Notes: generated by a model from the sequence alone, not told the origin. DNA of 64,000 nt from JANQTF01 sp041741415 (GCA_041741415.1 JBGSKC010000021.1:62001-126000), one strand, 5' to 3'. Positions 1-9,743 are shown, counted from the stretch's first letter. Made by a program: numbers and translations.

Positions 1-1626
1 GGCTGAGCACCCACCAGCGGCGGCGCAGGGCCAGCTTCAGCGCTGGTTCATACAGGCGGTGGAGGCCTTCCACCAGCCTGTCAGACAGGGTTCTGTGCTG
101 CCGGGGGCTTCGGCTCAATACCAGCGAGGCCATCATGGGCACATAGGTGAGGGAGAGAACCAGGGCACCCAAAATGGCGAAAGAAACGGTCTGGGCCATG
201 GGCACGAACATTTTTCCTTCCACCCCTTCGAGGCCAAGCAGCGGCAAATACACCATCAGGATGATGATTTCGCCAAAGGAAGCCGATTTTCTGATGCGGC
301 TGGTAGCTTCGATCACGGCATCGTCCATTTCATTCCGAAGGAGCCGTTTTCCGGAAAAACGACTCTCCAGCCTGTGCACGGTTGCCTCGACGAGGATAAC
401 GGCGCCATCCACGATCAGGCCAAAGTCAATGGCACCAAGGCTCATGAGGTTGGCCGACACGCCGAAGAGCTCCATCAAGCCAAAGGCAAACAAGAGCGCC
501 AGCGGGATGACCGAAGCCACAATCAGGCCTGCCCTGAGGTTGCCGAGCAGCAGCACCAGCACAAACACCACGATCAGGCCCCCTTCAAGGAGGTTCTTTT
601 CTACCGTGCTTGTCGTGCGGCTCACCAGTTCGGAGCGGTCGAGGTAGGCATGGAGATGAATACCGGGCGGCAGTACCGATTGAATATTGGCGATCCGTTC
701 TTTCACCGCACGAATCACCTGATCGGAATTGGCACCCTTGAGCATCATGGTAATACCGCCCACAGCTTCGCCCTGGCCGTTTCTGGTCATGGCGCCGTAG
801 CGGGGCGGGAAGCCCTCCCGGACCTTGGCAATGTCGCGAACCAGCACTGGCAGCCCCTGGCGGTTGGCCACGAGCACCTGGGCAAGGTCTTCTTTCGTTC
901 GGATGAGGCCCTGGGCGCGAACGTAAAATGACCGTCCACCTTCTTCGAGGTAGGCCGATCCGGCATTCTGGTTATCATTCAGCAGGGCCTGCTCCACCTC
1001 CGGCACGGTAATGTCGAGGGCGCGCAGGCGGTCGGGCAGGAGGGCAACCTCAAACTGCCTGACGAAGCCGCCGAAGCTGTTGATTTCCACGACTCCCTCG
1101 ATGCCGTTGAGGTAGCGCTTCACAATCCAGTCCTGGATGGTGCGCAGCTTCATGGCGTCGTACTGGTCTTCGTAGCCGGGTTCCACTTCGAGCACATATT
1201 GAAAAATTTCGCCGAGGCCGGTAGAAATGGGCATCATGCGTGGGGTGCCGAAGTCAGGAGGAATGGCCTCGGCGGCGAGCGGGAGCTGCTCGTTTACCAG
1301 CTGGCGGGCGTCCAGCACGGGCATAGCCTCGTCAAACACCACTGTGATGACGGAGAGGCCGAAGTTGGAGATGGAGCGAATGTCTTCAACGCCGGGAAGG
1401 TTGGCGAGCTGAAGCTCCACGGGGGTGGTGATGTATTGCTCGACTTCCTGGGGAGCCAGGGTCGGCGACATGGTGATCACCTGCACCTGATTGTTGGTGA
1501 TGTCCGGTACTGCGTCGATGGGAATGCGTCCTAATGCCCAGATCCCCCAGCCAATGAGGGCGAGGGTGAGGAGCATAACGACGAACTTATTCCGAACCGA
1601 AAACCGGATCAGCGAGTCGATCAGCA
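1..1626 (-). CDS. czcA: Heavy-metal efflux RND transporter, CzcA/CusA type (partial)
   Basis: Inner-membrane proton-driven pump subunit of a tripartite metal efflux system. Reading the minus strand from the ATG at 1626 gives a first membrane helix directly after the start (RNKFVVMLLTLALIGWGIW) and the family motif RIPIDAVPDITNNQVQV, the usual CzcA/CusA N-terminus. About 542 residues are inside the window, roughly half of the usual 1,030-1,050; the rest lies beyond base 1. Further in, FVLVLLLGNLRAGLI and GAIDFGLIVDGAVILVE match the second helix region and the metal-RND loop. The subfamily (Co/Zn/Cd or Cu/Ag) cannot be decided from this part. The small gene just upstream on the same strand is a common companion in this phylum and suggests an operon whose membrane-fusion and outer-membrane partners lie outside the window. 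Confidence 0.93.
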
Positions 1627-1700
1627 TAATAATGGTAAAACCTTGTCAGTCGAAAAGGAAAAAGATCATGCCTGGCTGGCATGACAGGGAGGCAGGCTGG

Positions 1701-2090
1701 TTAAACCAGTCGCGGGGGTGCCCTGAATGACAAGGAGGAAAGCCAGTGTGCCTGTTGAGCGAGAGGCTCATCGGGTGACTGGCGAAAGGTGGGCAGTGCC
1801 TGGAGCGCAGGAAAAAGGCTAAAGCAGAAGTTGGTTGCAGGAAAAAGGGCCACTGGTGCAGCGATATCAGAACCGCTGCTCTCGGGGCTTGCGTAATTTT
1901 CCAGGTGGTCTTCGCCAAGATCCAGCGAAACAAAGGCGCCGAAGAGGGAAAAGGAAACCGTCTGCGGTGAGGCTGTGATAGCAGGCGTAGGGAGGAGCCG
2001 ATGGTGCCAGTGTGGGATCAATCCATGCCCAATGACCAGCAGGAAAGCTGTCATCAGGAGGGAGTGAACCATGGACTTATTGGGCTTCAT
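1701..2090 (-). CDS. Small secreted or periplasmic protein upstream of metal efflux gene
   Basis: A 129-residue product starting MKPNK, with a hydrophobic segment (LLMTAFLLVIGHGLIPHWHH) that ends in a His-rich stretch; the remainder is polar with few motifs. The ATG at 2090 is chosen because it supplies two lysines before the hydrophobic core; an ATG at 2072 would remove them, and the open frame itself continues to 2219. Small proteins with a hydrophobic start and His clusters are often encoded directly before CzcA-type pumps in Bacteroidota, and metal sensing or binding is an inference from that position only. The gap to the pump gene is 74 bases. No named family is recognised. Confidence 0.55.
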   Translation of the reverse strand: MKPNKSMVHSLLMTAFLLVIGHGLIPHWHHRLLPTPAITASPQTVSFSLFGAFVSLDLGEDHLENYASPESSGSDIAAPVALFPATNFCFSLFPALQALPTFRQSPDEPLAQQAHWLSSLSFRAPPRLV

Positions 2091-2203
2091 TGGGCAATGG
2101 TACGAAAAAGAACGGAGATTCAGTGAAAGTTTATCAGGCTTCATTGGCATTTGCCTGCAAAATCCGTATTTTACTGTTAGCCAAGCTGCCAATTGCTCCT
2201 CAC

Positions 2204-2761
2204 ATGATTCCTTTTCCACGCCCTTTTCTGCTCACTGTCGAGGCTTACCACCAAATGCGGGAAGCCAATATCCTCACTGCCGGGGACAAGGTGGAGCTGA
2301 TCAGGGGCCAAATTGTGTCTATGAGCCCCAAAGGAAGCAAGCACAGCAATGCCGTTAACCGGCTGGCAAAAATCCTTACACGTACCGTTGGCGATCAGGC
2401 AGAGGTTCACATTCAGAACCCTATTGAGCTTGATGATCACTCGGAACCAGAGCCCGACCTTTGTCTTCTTCAACCACCACTGGACCGCTACGAAGACGCA
2501 TTGCCCCGCCCGGCTGACGTTCTTCTCGTAATCGAAGTCGCCGATTCGACCCTCACAACTGACCGCCGCACCAAGTCTCAACTCTACGGCGAGGCTGCCA
2601 TTCCCTGCTACTGGATTCTCAACCTCGTGGACCGCGAGCTGGAGGTGTATGAGCATCCCTTCGAAGGCGGCTACAAAGTCTGCACCCGCTACCGCCCCGG
2701 CGATATCGTCAGGCTGGCCAGCATTGGGCTGGAGTGGGAGGTGGGAAGGTTGTTGGTCTGA
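2204..2761 (+). CDS. Uma2-family (DUF820) PD-(D/E)XK nuclease-like protein
   Basis: A 185-residue protein of the Uma2/DUF820 family, a restriction-endonuclease-like fold abundant in cyanobacteria and some Bacteroidota, of unknown cellular role. Visible hallmarks are the start TVEAYHQM, then LIRGQIVSMSP with the first acidic/Ile region, EPEPDLCLL (the PD of the active site), VLLVIEVADSTL (the ExK-like E) and the end-of-core pattern YGEAAIPCYWILNLVDRELEVY. The frame is open upstream to 2090, but the ATG at 2204 gives the usual family length. It is divergent from the metal efflux genes. No toxin-antitoxin or restriction partner is next to it, so its role is open. Confidence 0.85.
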   Translation: MIPFPRPFLLTVEAYHQMREANILTAGDKVELIRGQIVSMSPKGSKHSNAVNRLAKILTRTVGDQAEVHIQNPIELDDHSEPEPDLCLLQPPLDRYEDALPRPADVLLVIEVADSTLTTDRRTKSQLYGEAAIPCYWILNLVDRELEVYEHPFEGGYKVCTRYRPGDIVRLASIGLEWEVGRLLV

Positions 2762-2871
2762 ATGAACGCCGCCGGATGAAGGCTTTCACCACGCCGGGCC
2801 GCTTCCAATCCCCATTTGATCGCCCGCCTGCAAACTCCTAACTTGAGGCGATAAACCCATTCCGCTTCCAA

Positions 2872-3975
2872 ATGACCTACGCCCGCGCCCGAAGGATTAC
2901 CGCCGCCCTTTCCACAATTTTCTGGGTGCTGGTCGCCCTCGCTTTGATCTGGCAAGCCTCGCTGCCAGGCCGAACCTGGTTTTCTTCTCTCCACGACTGG
3001 CACTGGGTGTGGCTGCTGCCCCTCCTGCACGGCTTGCTTTCTCTGCCGTTTGATTGGGCTGCCGGGCATTGGCTTCCCCGCAGGCTCGGCCAGATCCTGA
3101 GCCAGGAAGAACGCTGGTGGCCTATTTGGTTGCGTGGCAGCCTCGTTCAGATGCTGTTTTATGCTGCATTCGCAGCCTGGCTCCTTTTGCTGGGTAAAAG
3201 CCTCGGCACCTGGGGGGCCATCGGGGGAATGGCCCTGGCTATGCTGCTGCTCGCCGGGCTTCAAATCTGGGTGGCAAGGGCTGTGGTAGCCTGGGAATCC
3301 TTTTTCGACAACCACAAAGGAAAGCTTGTCATTTACCTCGACAACCGCGATGCTGGCTTCACCGGCGGGATATCGGGTATTCCCGGAGCCGAGGTGTTTG
3401 TGTTGCCAAACAAATACCGGGCTGAGATGAACGACACTATGCTTAAAATCGTGCAGGGGCGTCGCCATGGGGCTGTCCAAACCCTGACCCACGCACGGGG
3501 TTTTCTTGTGGCTTTTCTGTTTAATGTGGCGGCCTTTTCGGCTGCTGTGCTGATCAGCCCGGAGGGAGTCGCCACCGGCCAGGGTCTCGCCGCTACTGTC
3601 GGCATTTATTCCCTGATTCAGGGCCTGCTGGGGCCGTTGCTGCTCAACTGGCTCAGCCGCAGGGCTGTATTTGAGATTGACCGCTGGATTTACCACAGGG
3701 GCGGGAATGCCGATTTGCTGCGCCAGTCTTTTGCGGCGGCGGTGGTTCCCGGCGAAAGCCTCCCGGAGCAGGAGCCCTGGGCCACGCTCTTCACCGGAAT
3801 GCCCAGCCCGGCAAGCCGCCAGCAGTATATGACGGGCCAGGCCCGCATCCGGGGAGCCTGGCAAGCCGCCCAGCAGGCGCGTTTCCTGAGCTGGGCTGGC
3901 CTCGGCCTCATGAGCCGCTCCACCGAAACCATGCTCGGCAGACCTGAGCGCTGGGTGTTTCAGGTGAGTGATTAG
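2872..3975 (+). CDS. Polytopic membrane protein resembling a degenerate M48 peptidase
   Basis: A 367-residue protein with about five or six membrane helices, four of them before residue 145 and one or two near residues 205-255. A soluble stretch (residues about 150-200: FTGGISGIPGAEVFVLPN) followed by a helix, another membrane pair, and LSRRAVFEIDRWIYHRG recalls the layout of M48 (Ste24/HtpX) metallopeptidases, where the last motif is SRR.EyEADRfA. The HExxH zinc motif that should come between them is absent; the matching helix reads MLKIVQGRRHGAVQTLTHARG. If the resemblance is real, the protein cannot be a zinc peptidase of this type. The assignment rests on motif spacing seen by eye; the safe call is an uncharacterised membrane protein. 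It is convergent with the aminotransferase gene, 5 bases apart. Confidence 0.6.
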   Translation: MTYARARRITAALSTIFWVLVALALIWQASLPGRTWFSSLHDWHWVWLLPLLHGLLSLPFDWAAGHWLPRRLGQILSQEERWWPIWLRGSLVQMLFYAAFAAWLLLLGKSLGTWGAIGGMALAMLLLAGLQIWVARAVVAWESFFDNHKGKLVIYLDNRDAGFTGGISGIPGAEVFVLPNKYRAEMNDTMLKIVQGRRHGAVQTLTHARGFLVAFLFNVAAFSAAVLISPEGVATGQGLAATVGIYSLIQGLLGPLLLNWLSRRAVFEIDRWIYHRGGNADLLRQSFAAAVVPGESLPEQEPWATLFTGMPSPASRQQYMTGQARIRGAWQAAQQARFLSWAGLGLMSRSTETMLGRPERWVFQVSD

Positions 3976-3980
3976 GCGGG

Positions 3981-5177
3981 TCAGTCGTTGTTGGGATACT
4001 GCTTCAAGCCTTCCCGCAGGCAGTGCATGGCCTGGCGAAGGTCGTCCTGATTGAGGACATAGGCCACGCGAACTTCGTCGAGGCCTGCGCCGGGCGTGGA
4101 GTAGAATCCGGCACCAGGTGCCATCATCACGGTTCCGCCTTCAAAACTGAATTCTTCCAGCATCCACTGGCAAAAGGCTTCGGCATTGCGGACCGGGAGC
4201 CGCACCATGGCATAGAAAGCGCCCGTGACCTCCGGAACAACCACGCCGGGAATCTCGCGCAACATGCTGAGCAGCAGGTTTCTCCGGCCAACATATTCGT
4301 TCACCACCCCTTCGTAAAAACTGGCCGGAAGGTCATACACGGCTTCTGCGCCGATCTGGCCGAGGGTAGGAGGGGAGAGGCGGGCCTGGGCATATTTCAT
4401 GATGGCAGCCATGGCCTCGGCATTCCTTGACACCACACAACCGATGCGGGCACCGCAGGCCGAAAAGCGCTTGGAGATGGAATCTGTGACGATCACATGC
4501 TGCCCGGCGCCTGCCAACCCCAGTGTGGAGTGGTGGGTGAGGCCGTCGTAGGCGAATTCGCGATAAACTTCGTCGGCGATGAGGTAGAGGTCATGCTTGA
4601 GAATGATTTCGCGGAGCTGCTCCAGGGCCGATTCGGGATACATGACCCCGGTGGGGTTGCCGGGATTGCAGATGAGGATGGCTTTGGTGCGGGGAGTGAT
4701 GAGCTGTTCAAATTCCTCGATGGGAGGCAGGGCGAATGAATCCTCGATTCGGGTGGGAATGGGCACCACGGTCACGTTGGTGAAGACCGAGAAGCCGTTG
4801 TAATTGGCGTAGAAGGGTTCGGGAACGATGATTTCGTCGCCGGGATTGAGGCAGGCGGCAAAGATAAAGCTCAGGGCTTCGGAGGCCCCTGTTGTCACGA
4901 TCACCTGGTCCTGGTTGATGGGATAGCCGAGGCGGTCGTAATAGCGCCCGATGGCCTGGCGGAGGGAGGCGTTGCCCGCTGAGTGGGAGTAGGCCAGCAC
5001 TTCGGGCTGAGCCGCCCGGATAGCTTCGTAAAAGGCTGGCGGGGTGGGAATATCCGGCTGGCCGATGTTGAGGTGATAGACTTTTGTGCCGCGTGCCCTG
5101 GCGGCTTCGGCGTAGGGCACGAGCTTGCGGATAGGCGAAGCCGGCATTCGGCGGGCACGGTCGGAAATGCTGGGCAT
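3981..5177 (-). CDS. PLP-dependent aminotransferase, class I/II (AspC-like)
   Basis: A 398-residue cytosolic fold-type I aminotransferase. Motifs in order: IGQPDIPTP near residue 38, TTGASEALSF for phosphate binding near 96, NPGNPTG at 171-177, ADEVYREF with Asp202 for the pyridine nitrogen, and SDSISK-type lysine segment with Lys236 as the Schiff-base residue (TDSISKRFSACGARIG). Length and motifs fit the aspartate/aromatic aminotransferase group of subfamily I-gamma; the amino acid used cannot be read from sequence. The start at 5177 precedes the family-typical SDRARRMPASPIRKL. It stands alone: the DUF349 gene lies upstream on the same strand, with a terminator between them. Confidence 0.92.
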   Translation of the reverse strand: MPSISDRARRMPASPIRKLVPYAEAARARGTKVYHLNIGQPDIPTPPAFYEAIRAAQPEVLAYSHSAGNASLRQAIGRYYDRLGYPINQDQVIVTTGASEALSFIFAACLNPGDEIIVPEPFYANYNGFSVFTNVTVVPIPTRIEDSFALPPIEEFEQLITPRTKAILICNPGNPTGVMYPESALEQLREIILKHDLYLIADEVYREFAYDGLTHHSTLGLAGAGQHVIVTDSISKRFSACGARIGCVVSRNAEAMAAIMKYAQARLSPPTLGQIGAEAVYDLPASFYEGVVNEYVGRRNLLLSMLREIPGVVVPEVTGAFYAMVRLPVRNAEAFCQWMLEEFSFEGGTVMMAPGAGFYSTPGAGLDEVRVAYVLNQDDLRQAMHCLREGLKQYPNND

Positions 5178-5338
5178 GGGCGAAGGGATATGTTCGGTGA
5201 GAAAATTCGGGCTGATCGCCGCGATGCGGGTTGCAAATTCTGAATTCCCCCGGAATTCTCCACGGGATTAAGAAAAAACCTGTGTTCCCCCTGATGGTTT
5301 TTACTGTTTTTATCCGGTCCTTTTTTTGGGCATTTGTC

Positions 5339-5375
5339 AAAAAAAATCTCCCTTCAGGGTTCACCTGAAGGGAGA
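5339..5375 (-). terminator. Intrinsic terminator of the DUF349 gene
   Basis: A perfect 12-bp stem (tctcccttcagg at 5347-5358 with cctgaagggaga at 5364-5375) and a 5-base loop. On the minus strand it is followed directly by eight T (5339-5346). It sits 22 bases beyond the stop of the DUF349 gene at 5398, so it ends that transcript before the aminotransferase gene. Confidence 0.9.
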
Positions 5376-5397
5376 AAAATCATTGTACGAACAGAGG

Positions 5398-7842
5398 TCA
5401 GGCCTCTGTTTCTGATTCAGATTTGGTTTCAGATTCCTCTGCAGTCTCCGGCTCCGATGGCGTTTCGGCTTCGGCGACAGTTTCAGTTTCTGGTTCAGTT
5501 TCGGATTCTGAAGCATCTTCAGCAGCAGGCACTGGCGCAGCGGCCACCACTACTGGCTCGGGTGCGACTTCCTTAGGCGCATTAAGCAAAGTCTCCAGGT
5601 CTTTGATTTCCTTTTTTTGCTCCTTGATAAAGGCCAGCTCGCGGTCGATCTCGGCCTGAATCTGGGTCCGGAGGCTGTCACCGGATTTGCCCTTTGAGAT
5701 GAATTGGATGTTCGTCGAATACTGGTCCACCTTCTCCTGAGCCGCCTGGATGCGTTTTTTCAGCCGCATGATGTTGCCCCTGATGGCCCTGACGCGCTCG
5801 TCGCCATCCTCGATGGTATCCACGCGGGCCACCACTTTTTCGCGGCGAACTTCGGTGCGGCGGTTGTCGAGTCCTTCGAAAATCTTATCGATTTCGGTGC
5901 GGAACTCTTTCCACACTTTTTCTTTCTCTTTGAAGGGCACCCGGCCGCTGTCTTTCCAGCGGGCCTGGAGTTGTTTCACGGCTTCGATGAGCTCTGTGCG
6001 GCCCATTTCGCTTTGAGACAGCGCTTTTACCTCCTCAATGAGGGCTTTTTTGATGGTGAGATTATCCTTTTCTTCGGCGTGCAGCACGGCATAGTGGTCG
6101 CGGCGACCTTCAAAGAAGGCGTCGCAGGCTGCACGGAAGCGGTTCCAGAGTTTCTGGGAATGGCGGTCGGGAACGGGGCCGATGCTCTTCCATTCCTGCT
6201 GAATCACCTTGAGGTCGCGGGCAGCAGCTTCCCAGTCGCTGCGGGTTTTCATCGCCTCCACGCGTTCCAGCAGGGTTTGCTTCAACTGGAGATTATGGTT
6301 CCGCTCTTCGTCGAGTTGCTTGAAAAAGGCGGATTTTTGGGCGAAAAAGGTATTACAAAGGTCGCGGAAGCGGCCCCAGAGTTCAGAGTTTTGTTTGGAA
6401 GGAGCGGGGCCCACTTTGTTCCAGGCTTCCTGCACTTCGCGGATCACCTGGGTGGCGTCGTTCCATTTGCGGGGAGAATCGCCCTGGAAGTCGCGGAAAG
6501 CCTCCAATTGGCCCAGCATGAGGAGCTTTACGGTAGCGTTGGCTTCGCGCTGCTGGTCTTCGACCTCGCGGTAGGCCTGGCGGGCTTCGAAGAAGGCATC
6601 AATGGCTTTGCGGTATTCCTCGTTGATGCGCTCCATGTCTTCACGGGGCACATGGCCTGCGGCTTTCCATTCCTGCTGGAGCTCGTTGAGCAGGTCGAGC
6701 TTTTCCTTCCAAACCTCAGCGTTCTCCTTGTCGGCTTCGGCAGGAATGAGGTTGCGGGCAACTTCCAGCAGGCGGCCTTTTTCTTCGAGATTTTTCTTTC
6801 TGTCGTACTCCATCAGCTCCAGGTGGACACTGCGGAGGGCGTAGAACTCGTCAAGAAGACCGCGGTATTCTTTGTAAAGGGTTTCGAGGTCTTGGTTGGG
6901 TACCTGGCCGATGGTTTTCCATTCGTCCTGAAGCACCCTGACATCAGAGATGAGATCAGGGTTTTTATTTTCTACCAGATCGCGAAGACGGCGGATAAGG
7001 TCGCGCTTTTTGCGGGCATTCTCCACCCTGATGCTCATGCTGCCTTGTTGCTGGCGGCTGCGTTGGCGGTTGAAGGTAGCAAAAGCGCCCCTGAAATCCT
7101 GCTCCATGTGATGATCCAGGGAGTCGGCGGCCTTTAGCGCATCAAATGCGTTGCGAATGAGGTTGACCCGGCCCACATGGTCGTTGAGGTGGGCGTTGTC
7201 GAATGCCATCCAGTTGATCAGCTGGATCAGGTCGGGAATGGTAGTGTCGGTGAGGAGCATTGACCCCGGCTCATGAGCCTGAAGGAATGCGTCGATTTTG
7301 GCGAGCAGATCTTCATGGCCATCCGGAGCGGTAGGAGGAACAAATTCTTCGTCGCTTTCATCGAAGGCGGAAACAAAGTCCTCATCGCGTGCCCCGTCCT
7401 CATGGTTCGTGTTCCGTTCCTCGTGGTGTTCCGGCGTCGCTTCTTTGGTACCTGCTGGCTGCTCTCCGGCCTCAAGGTCCGGGCTGGCGGGTTCCTCCGT
7501 TTCAGCAGAAACAGCGGCCTCTTCCCTTGCAGGAGCAGGTGAATCACTTTCAGGCTCGGCGTCAGCAGTGGCAACTTCCTCTGTTTCAGCAGAAACAGGG
7601 ACCTCTCCTTCGGCAGGAGCAGGCGAGTCGTTTTCAGGCTCGGGATTGCTACTAGTGACTTCCTCTGTTTCAGCAGAAACAGAAACCTGTCCTTTGGCAG
7701 GAACAGGCGAGTCGTTTTCAGGCTCGGTGTCGGCATTGGCGACAGGGCCAGATGCAAGGTCCGTGGAAGAAGATGTTTCCTGGGATTCGATGGCCGTTTC
7801 CAGGTTCTCCTGTTCACGATCCGGGTGCTCGTTCAGCATCAT
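5398..7842 (-). CDS. DUF349 repeat protein with acidic tandem-repeat N-terminus
   Basis: An 814-residue, highly charged protein. Residues about 1-185 are low-complexity and acidic with a 28-residue repeat; residues about 245-700 hold about five copies of the DUF349 helical module (recurring W..IG.VP......LW..FR..CD.FF..R pattern, e.g. EWKSIGPVPDRHSQKLWNRF and AWNKVGPAPSKQNSELWGRF); the C-terminal 70 residues are again an acidic Glu/Ser/Thr tail. DUF349 proteins are widespread in Bacteroidota and have no settled function; the modules are predicted helical. The product has no signal peptide or membrane segment and is presumably cytosolic. Two ATG codons are adjacent at the start (7842, 7839). 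It is transcribed after lysS on the same strand with a 124-base gap. Confidence 0.9.
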   Translation of the reverse strand: MMLNEHPDREQENLETAIESQETSSSTDLASGPVANADTEPENDSPVPAKGQVSVSAETEEVTSSNPEPENDSPAPAEGEVPVSAETEEVATADAEPESDSPAPAREEAAVSAETEEPASPDLEAGEQPAGTKEATPEHHEERNTNHEDGARDEDFVSAFDESDEEFVPPTAPDGHEDLLAKIDAFLQAHEPGSMLLTDTTIPDLIQLINWMAFDNAHLNDHVGRVNLIRNAFDALKAADSLDHHMEQDFRGAFATFNRQRSRQQQGSMSIRVENARKKRDLIRRLRDLVENKNPDLISDVRVLQDEWKTIGQVPNQDLETLYKEYRGLLDEFYALRSVHLELMEYDRKKNLEEKGRLLEVARNLIPAEADKENAEVWKEKLDLLNELQQEWKAAGHVPREDMERINEEYRKAIDAFFEARQAYREVEDQQREANATVKLLMLGQLEAFRDFQGDSPRKWNDATQVIREVQEAWNKVGPAPSKQNSELWGRFRDLCNTFFAQKSAFFKQLDEERNHNLQLKQTLLERVEAMKTRSDWEAAARDLKVIQQEWKSIGPVPDRHSQKLWNRFRAACDAFFEGRRDHYAVLHAEEKDNLTIKKALIEEVKALSQSEMGRTELIEAVKQLQARWKDSGRVPFKEKEKVWKEFRTEIDKIFEGLDNRRTEVRREKVVARVDTIEDGDERVRAIRGNIMRLKKRIQAAQEKVDQYSTNIQFISKGKSGDSLRTQIQAEIDRELAFIKEQKKEIKDLETLLNAPKEVAPEPVVVAAAPVPAAEDASESETEPETETVAEAETPSEPETAEESETKSESETEA
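7485..7740. repeat. 84-bp in-frame tandem repeat inside the DUF349 gene
   Basis: The 14-mer tttcagcagaaaca recurs at about 7500, 7584 and 7668, an exact 84-base spacing (28 codons), within longer similar units that also share tttcaggctcgg. The units encode three imperfect copies of an acidic SAETEE...PE.DSP segment. Divergence between copies is moderate, so this is an older or selected expansion of a disordered tail. Confidence 0.85.
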
Positions 7843-7966
7843 TGCTAGATCCTTGAGGGGAGCAGAGGGTGTTGGCCTCTGTTGGTTGGGAAGAAAGTAC
7901 CGGACAAATATCTGAAAATTTTCCGGTGAATATGAAGCAGGTGCAGAAAGTAAAAACTTTGTCGTC

Positions 7967-9691
7967 TCAGGCCTCTGTCCAGGCTTTCACCTGGTCGGGG
8001 CTGGGGTTAGCGAGGTCGAGCTTGAATTTTTTGTTAATCCCGCACAAATCCTGGAACAATTTGTTGGGGTTTGCCTCCTGAAGGGCCTCCATGGTCCAGA
8101 TTCCCGCTTTTTGGAGGGGGGCGATCCATTCGGCCGGAATGTTTTTTGCCAAATAATCTTCACGGGCGGCTTGCTGCGCTTTGGCTTCGGGCTTCATTTG
8201 CGGGAACAGCAGCACATCCTGGATCGACGGCTGGTTGGTCATGATCATCGTGAGGCGGTCAATGCCAATGCCGAGCCCGGCAGTTGGCGGCATGCCCAGT
8301 TCGAGGGCGCGCAGAAAATCTTCATCCAGCATCATGGCCTCCGAGTCGCCTCTGCGGGCGAGTTCGAGCTGCTCTTCAAACCGGGCGCGCTGGTCCAGCG
8401 GGTCGTTCAGCTCGGAGAAGGCATTGCAGATTTCCTTGGCGTTGCAAATGGCCTCAAAGCGCTCCACAAGGCCTTCTTTGGTGCTGTGTTTTTTGGCTAA
8501 TGGACTCATTTCCACCGGGTAATCGGTGATGAACGTAGGCTGGATGAGCAGGTGCTCCACTTTTTCGCCGAAAATTTCGTCGATCAGTTTGCCCTTGCCC
8601 ATGGTGTCGTCAACTGGCACGCCCATCTCTTTGGCCGTTTGGCGCAAAGCCGCCTCGTCCATGCCAGAAATATCCACTCCCGTGTGTGCCTCAATGGCCT
8701 CAAACATGGTGTAGCGCTTCCAGGGCCGGGCGAAAGAAATGAGGTTGTCTCCCACCTGCACCTCAGGGTGGCCATTCACCGCCACAGCAATTTTTTCCAC
8801 CATTTCCTCCACCAGGTCCATCATCCACTGGTAGTCTTTGTAGGCCACATAGAGTTCCATCATCGTGAACTCCGGGTTGTGGAAACGCGACATGCCTTCG
8901 TTGCGGAAGTCTTTGGCGAATTCAAACACGCCATCAAATCCGCCTACGACCAATCGCTTGAGATATAGCTCGTTGGCGATGCGCAGGTACAGCGGCATGT
9001 CCAGCGTGTTGTGGTGGGTTTTGAATGGCCTGGCGGCAGCGCCCCCATACATCGGCTGCAGAATCGGGGTTTCTACTTCGAGGTAGCCTTTGTCGTTGAG
9101 AAAGTCCCGCATGGATTGAATGACGCGGGAGCGTTTGCGGAAGGTTTCCCGGGTTTCGGGGTGAACGATCAGGTCGAGGTAGCGCATGCGGTAGCGCTGC
9201 TCGGTATCAGTGAGGGTTTCGTACACGTGGCCGTCTTTCTCCTTGGAAAAGGGAATGGGCCGCAGAATTTTGGTTAACAGCACGAATTCCCGCACGTGGA
9301 CGGTCTTCTCGCCGGTTTGGGTCATGAAGCAATGGCCCTTCACCCCGACGATGTCGCCGAGAGAGATGAGCTTTTTGAACACTTCGTTATACAGGGTTTT
9401 GTCTTCGCCGGGGCAAAGTTCATCGCGCTGGAGATAGATCTGGACCTTGCCGCTGCTGTCTTCCAGTTCGGCGAAGGAAGCCTTCCCCATGATCCGTTTG
9501 TTGGTGATGCGGCCTGCGAGGCACACATCTTCAAAGCCAGTTACGCCATCGGCAAATTGTGCTTCGACAACTGCTGCCTGCATGTTTACAGGAAAAGTGG
9601 CAGCAGGATACGGGTCAATGCCAAGGGCGCGGAGCTGCGCCAGTTCTTCCCGGCGCTGCAGTTCCTGATCCGAAAGAAAAAGATGGTCCAT
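7967..9691 (-). CDS. lysS: Lysyl-tRNA synthetase, class II
   Basis: Charges tRNA-Lys in the cytosol. The 574-residue product begins MDHLFLSDQELQRREEL, the usual class II LysRS helix, followed by an OB-fold anticodon-binding domain (GRITNKRIMGKASFAELED near residue 75) and the catalytic core with motif 2 FRNEGMSRFHNPEFTMMEL and motif 3 GLGIGIDRLTMI. After the core a C-terminal extension of about 60 residues (from about EWIAPLQKAG) is present, as in other Bacteroidota enzymes. The open frame runs on to 9907, but the ATG at 9691 gives the family start and the extra residues read as non-protein. A good -7 element lies 53 bases upstream. Confidence 0.97.
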   Translation of the reverse strand: MDHLFLSDQELQRREELAQLRALGIDPYPAATFPVNMQAAVVEAQFADGVTGFEDVCLAGRITNKRIMGKASFAELEDSSGKVQIYLQRDELCPGEDKTLYNEVFKKLISLGDIVGVKGHCFMTQTGEKTVHVREFVLLTKILRPIPFSKEKDGHVYETLTDTEQRYRMRYLDLIVHPETRETFRKRSRVIQSMRDFLNDKGYLEVETPILQPMYGGAAARPFKTHHNTLDMPLYLRIANELYLKRLVVGGFDGVFEFAKDFRNEGMSRFHNPEFTMMELYVAYKDYQWMMDLVEEMVEKIAVAVNGHPEVQVGDNLISFARPWKRYTMFEAIEAHTGVDISGMDEAALRQTAKEMGVPVDDTMGKGKLIDEIFGEKVEHLLIQPTFITDYPVEMSPLAKKHSTKEGLVERFEAICNAKEICNAFSELNDPLDQRARFEEQLELARRGDSEAMMLDEDFLRALELGMPPTAGLGIGIDRLTMIMTNQPSIQDVLLFPQMKPEAKAQQAAREDYLAKNIPAEWIAPLQKAGIWTMEALQEANPNKLFQDLCGINKKFKLDLANPSPDQVKAWTEA

Positions 9692-9743
9692 GAACAAATG
9701 CGGTTTGCGAGCCCTCAGGAAAGGGTCTCTTGTAATCGGGGAC

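Noticed and set aside
5704..7137. A 477-residue plus-strand frame across the DUF349 gene
   Set aside because: Antisense shadow with Phe/Gly/Ala-biased sequence and no motif; the DUF349 repeats on the other strand are clear.
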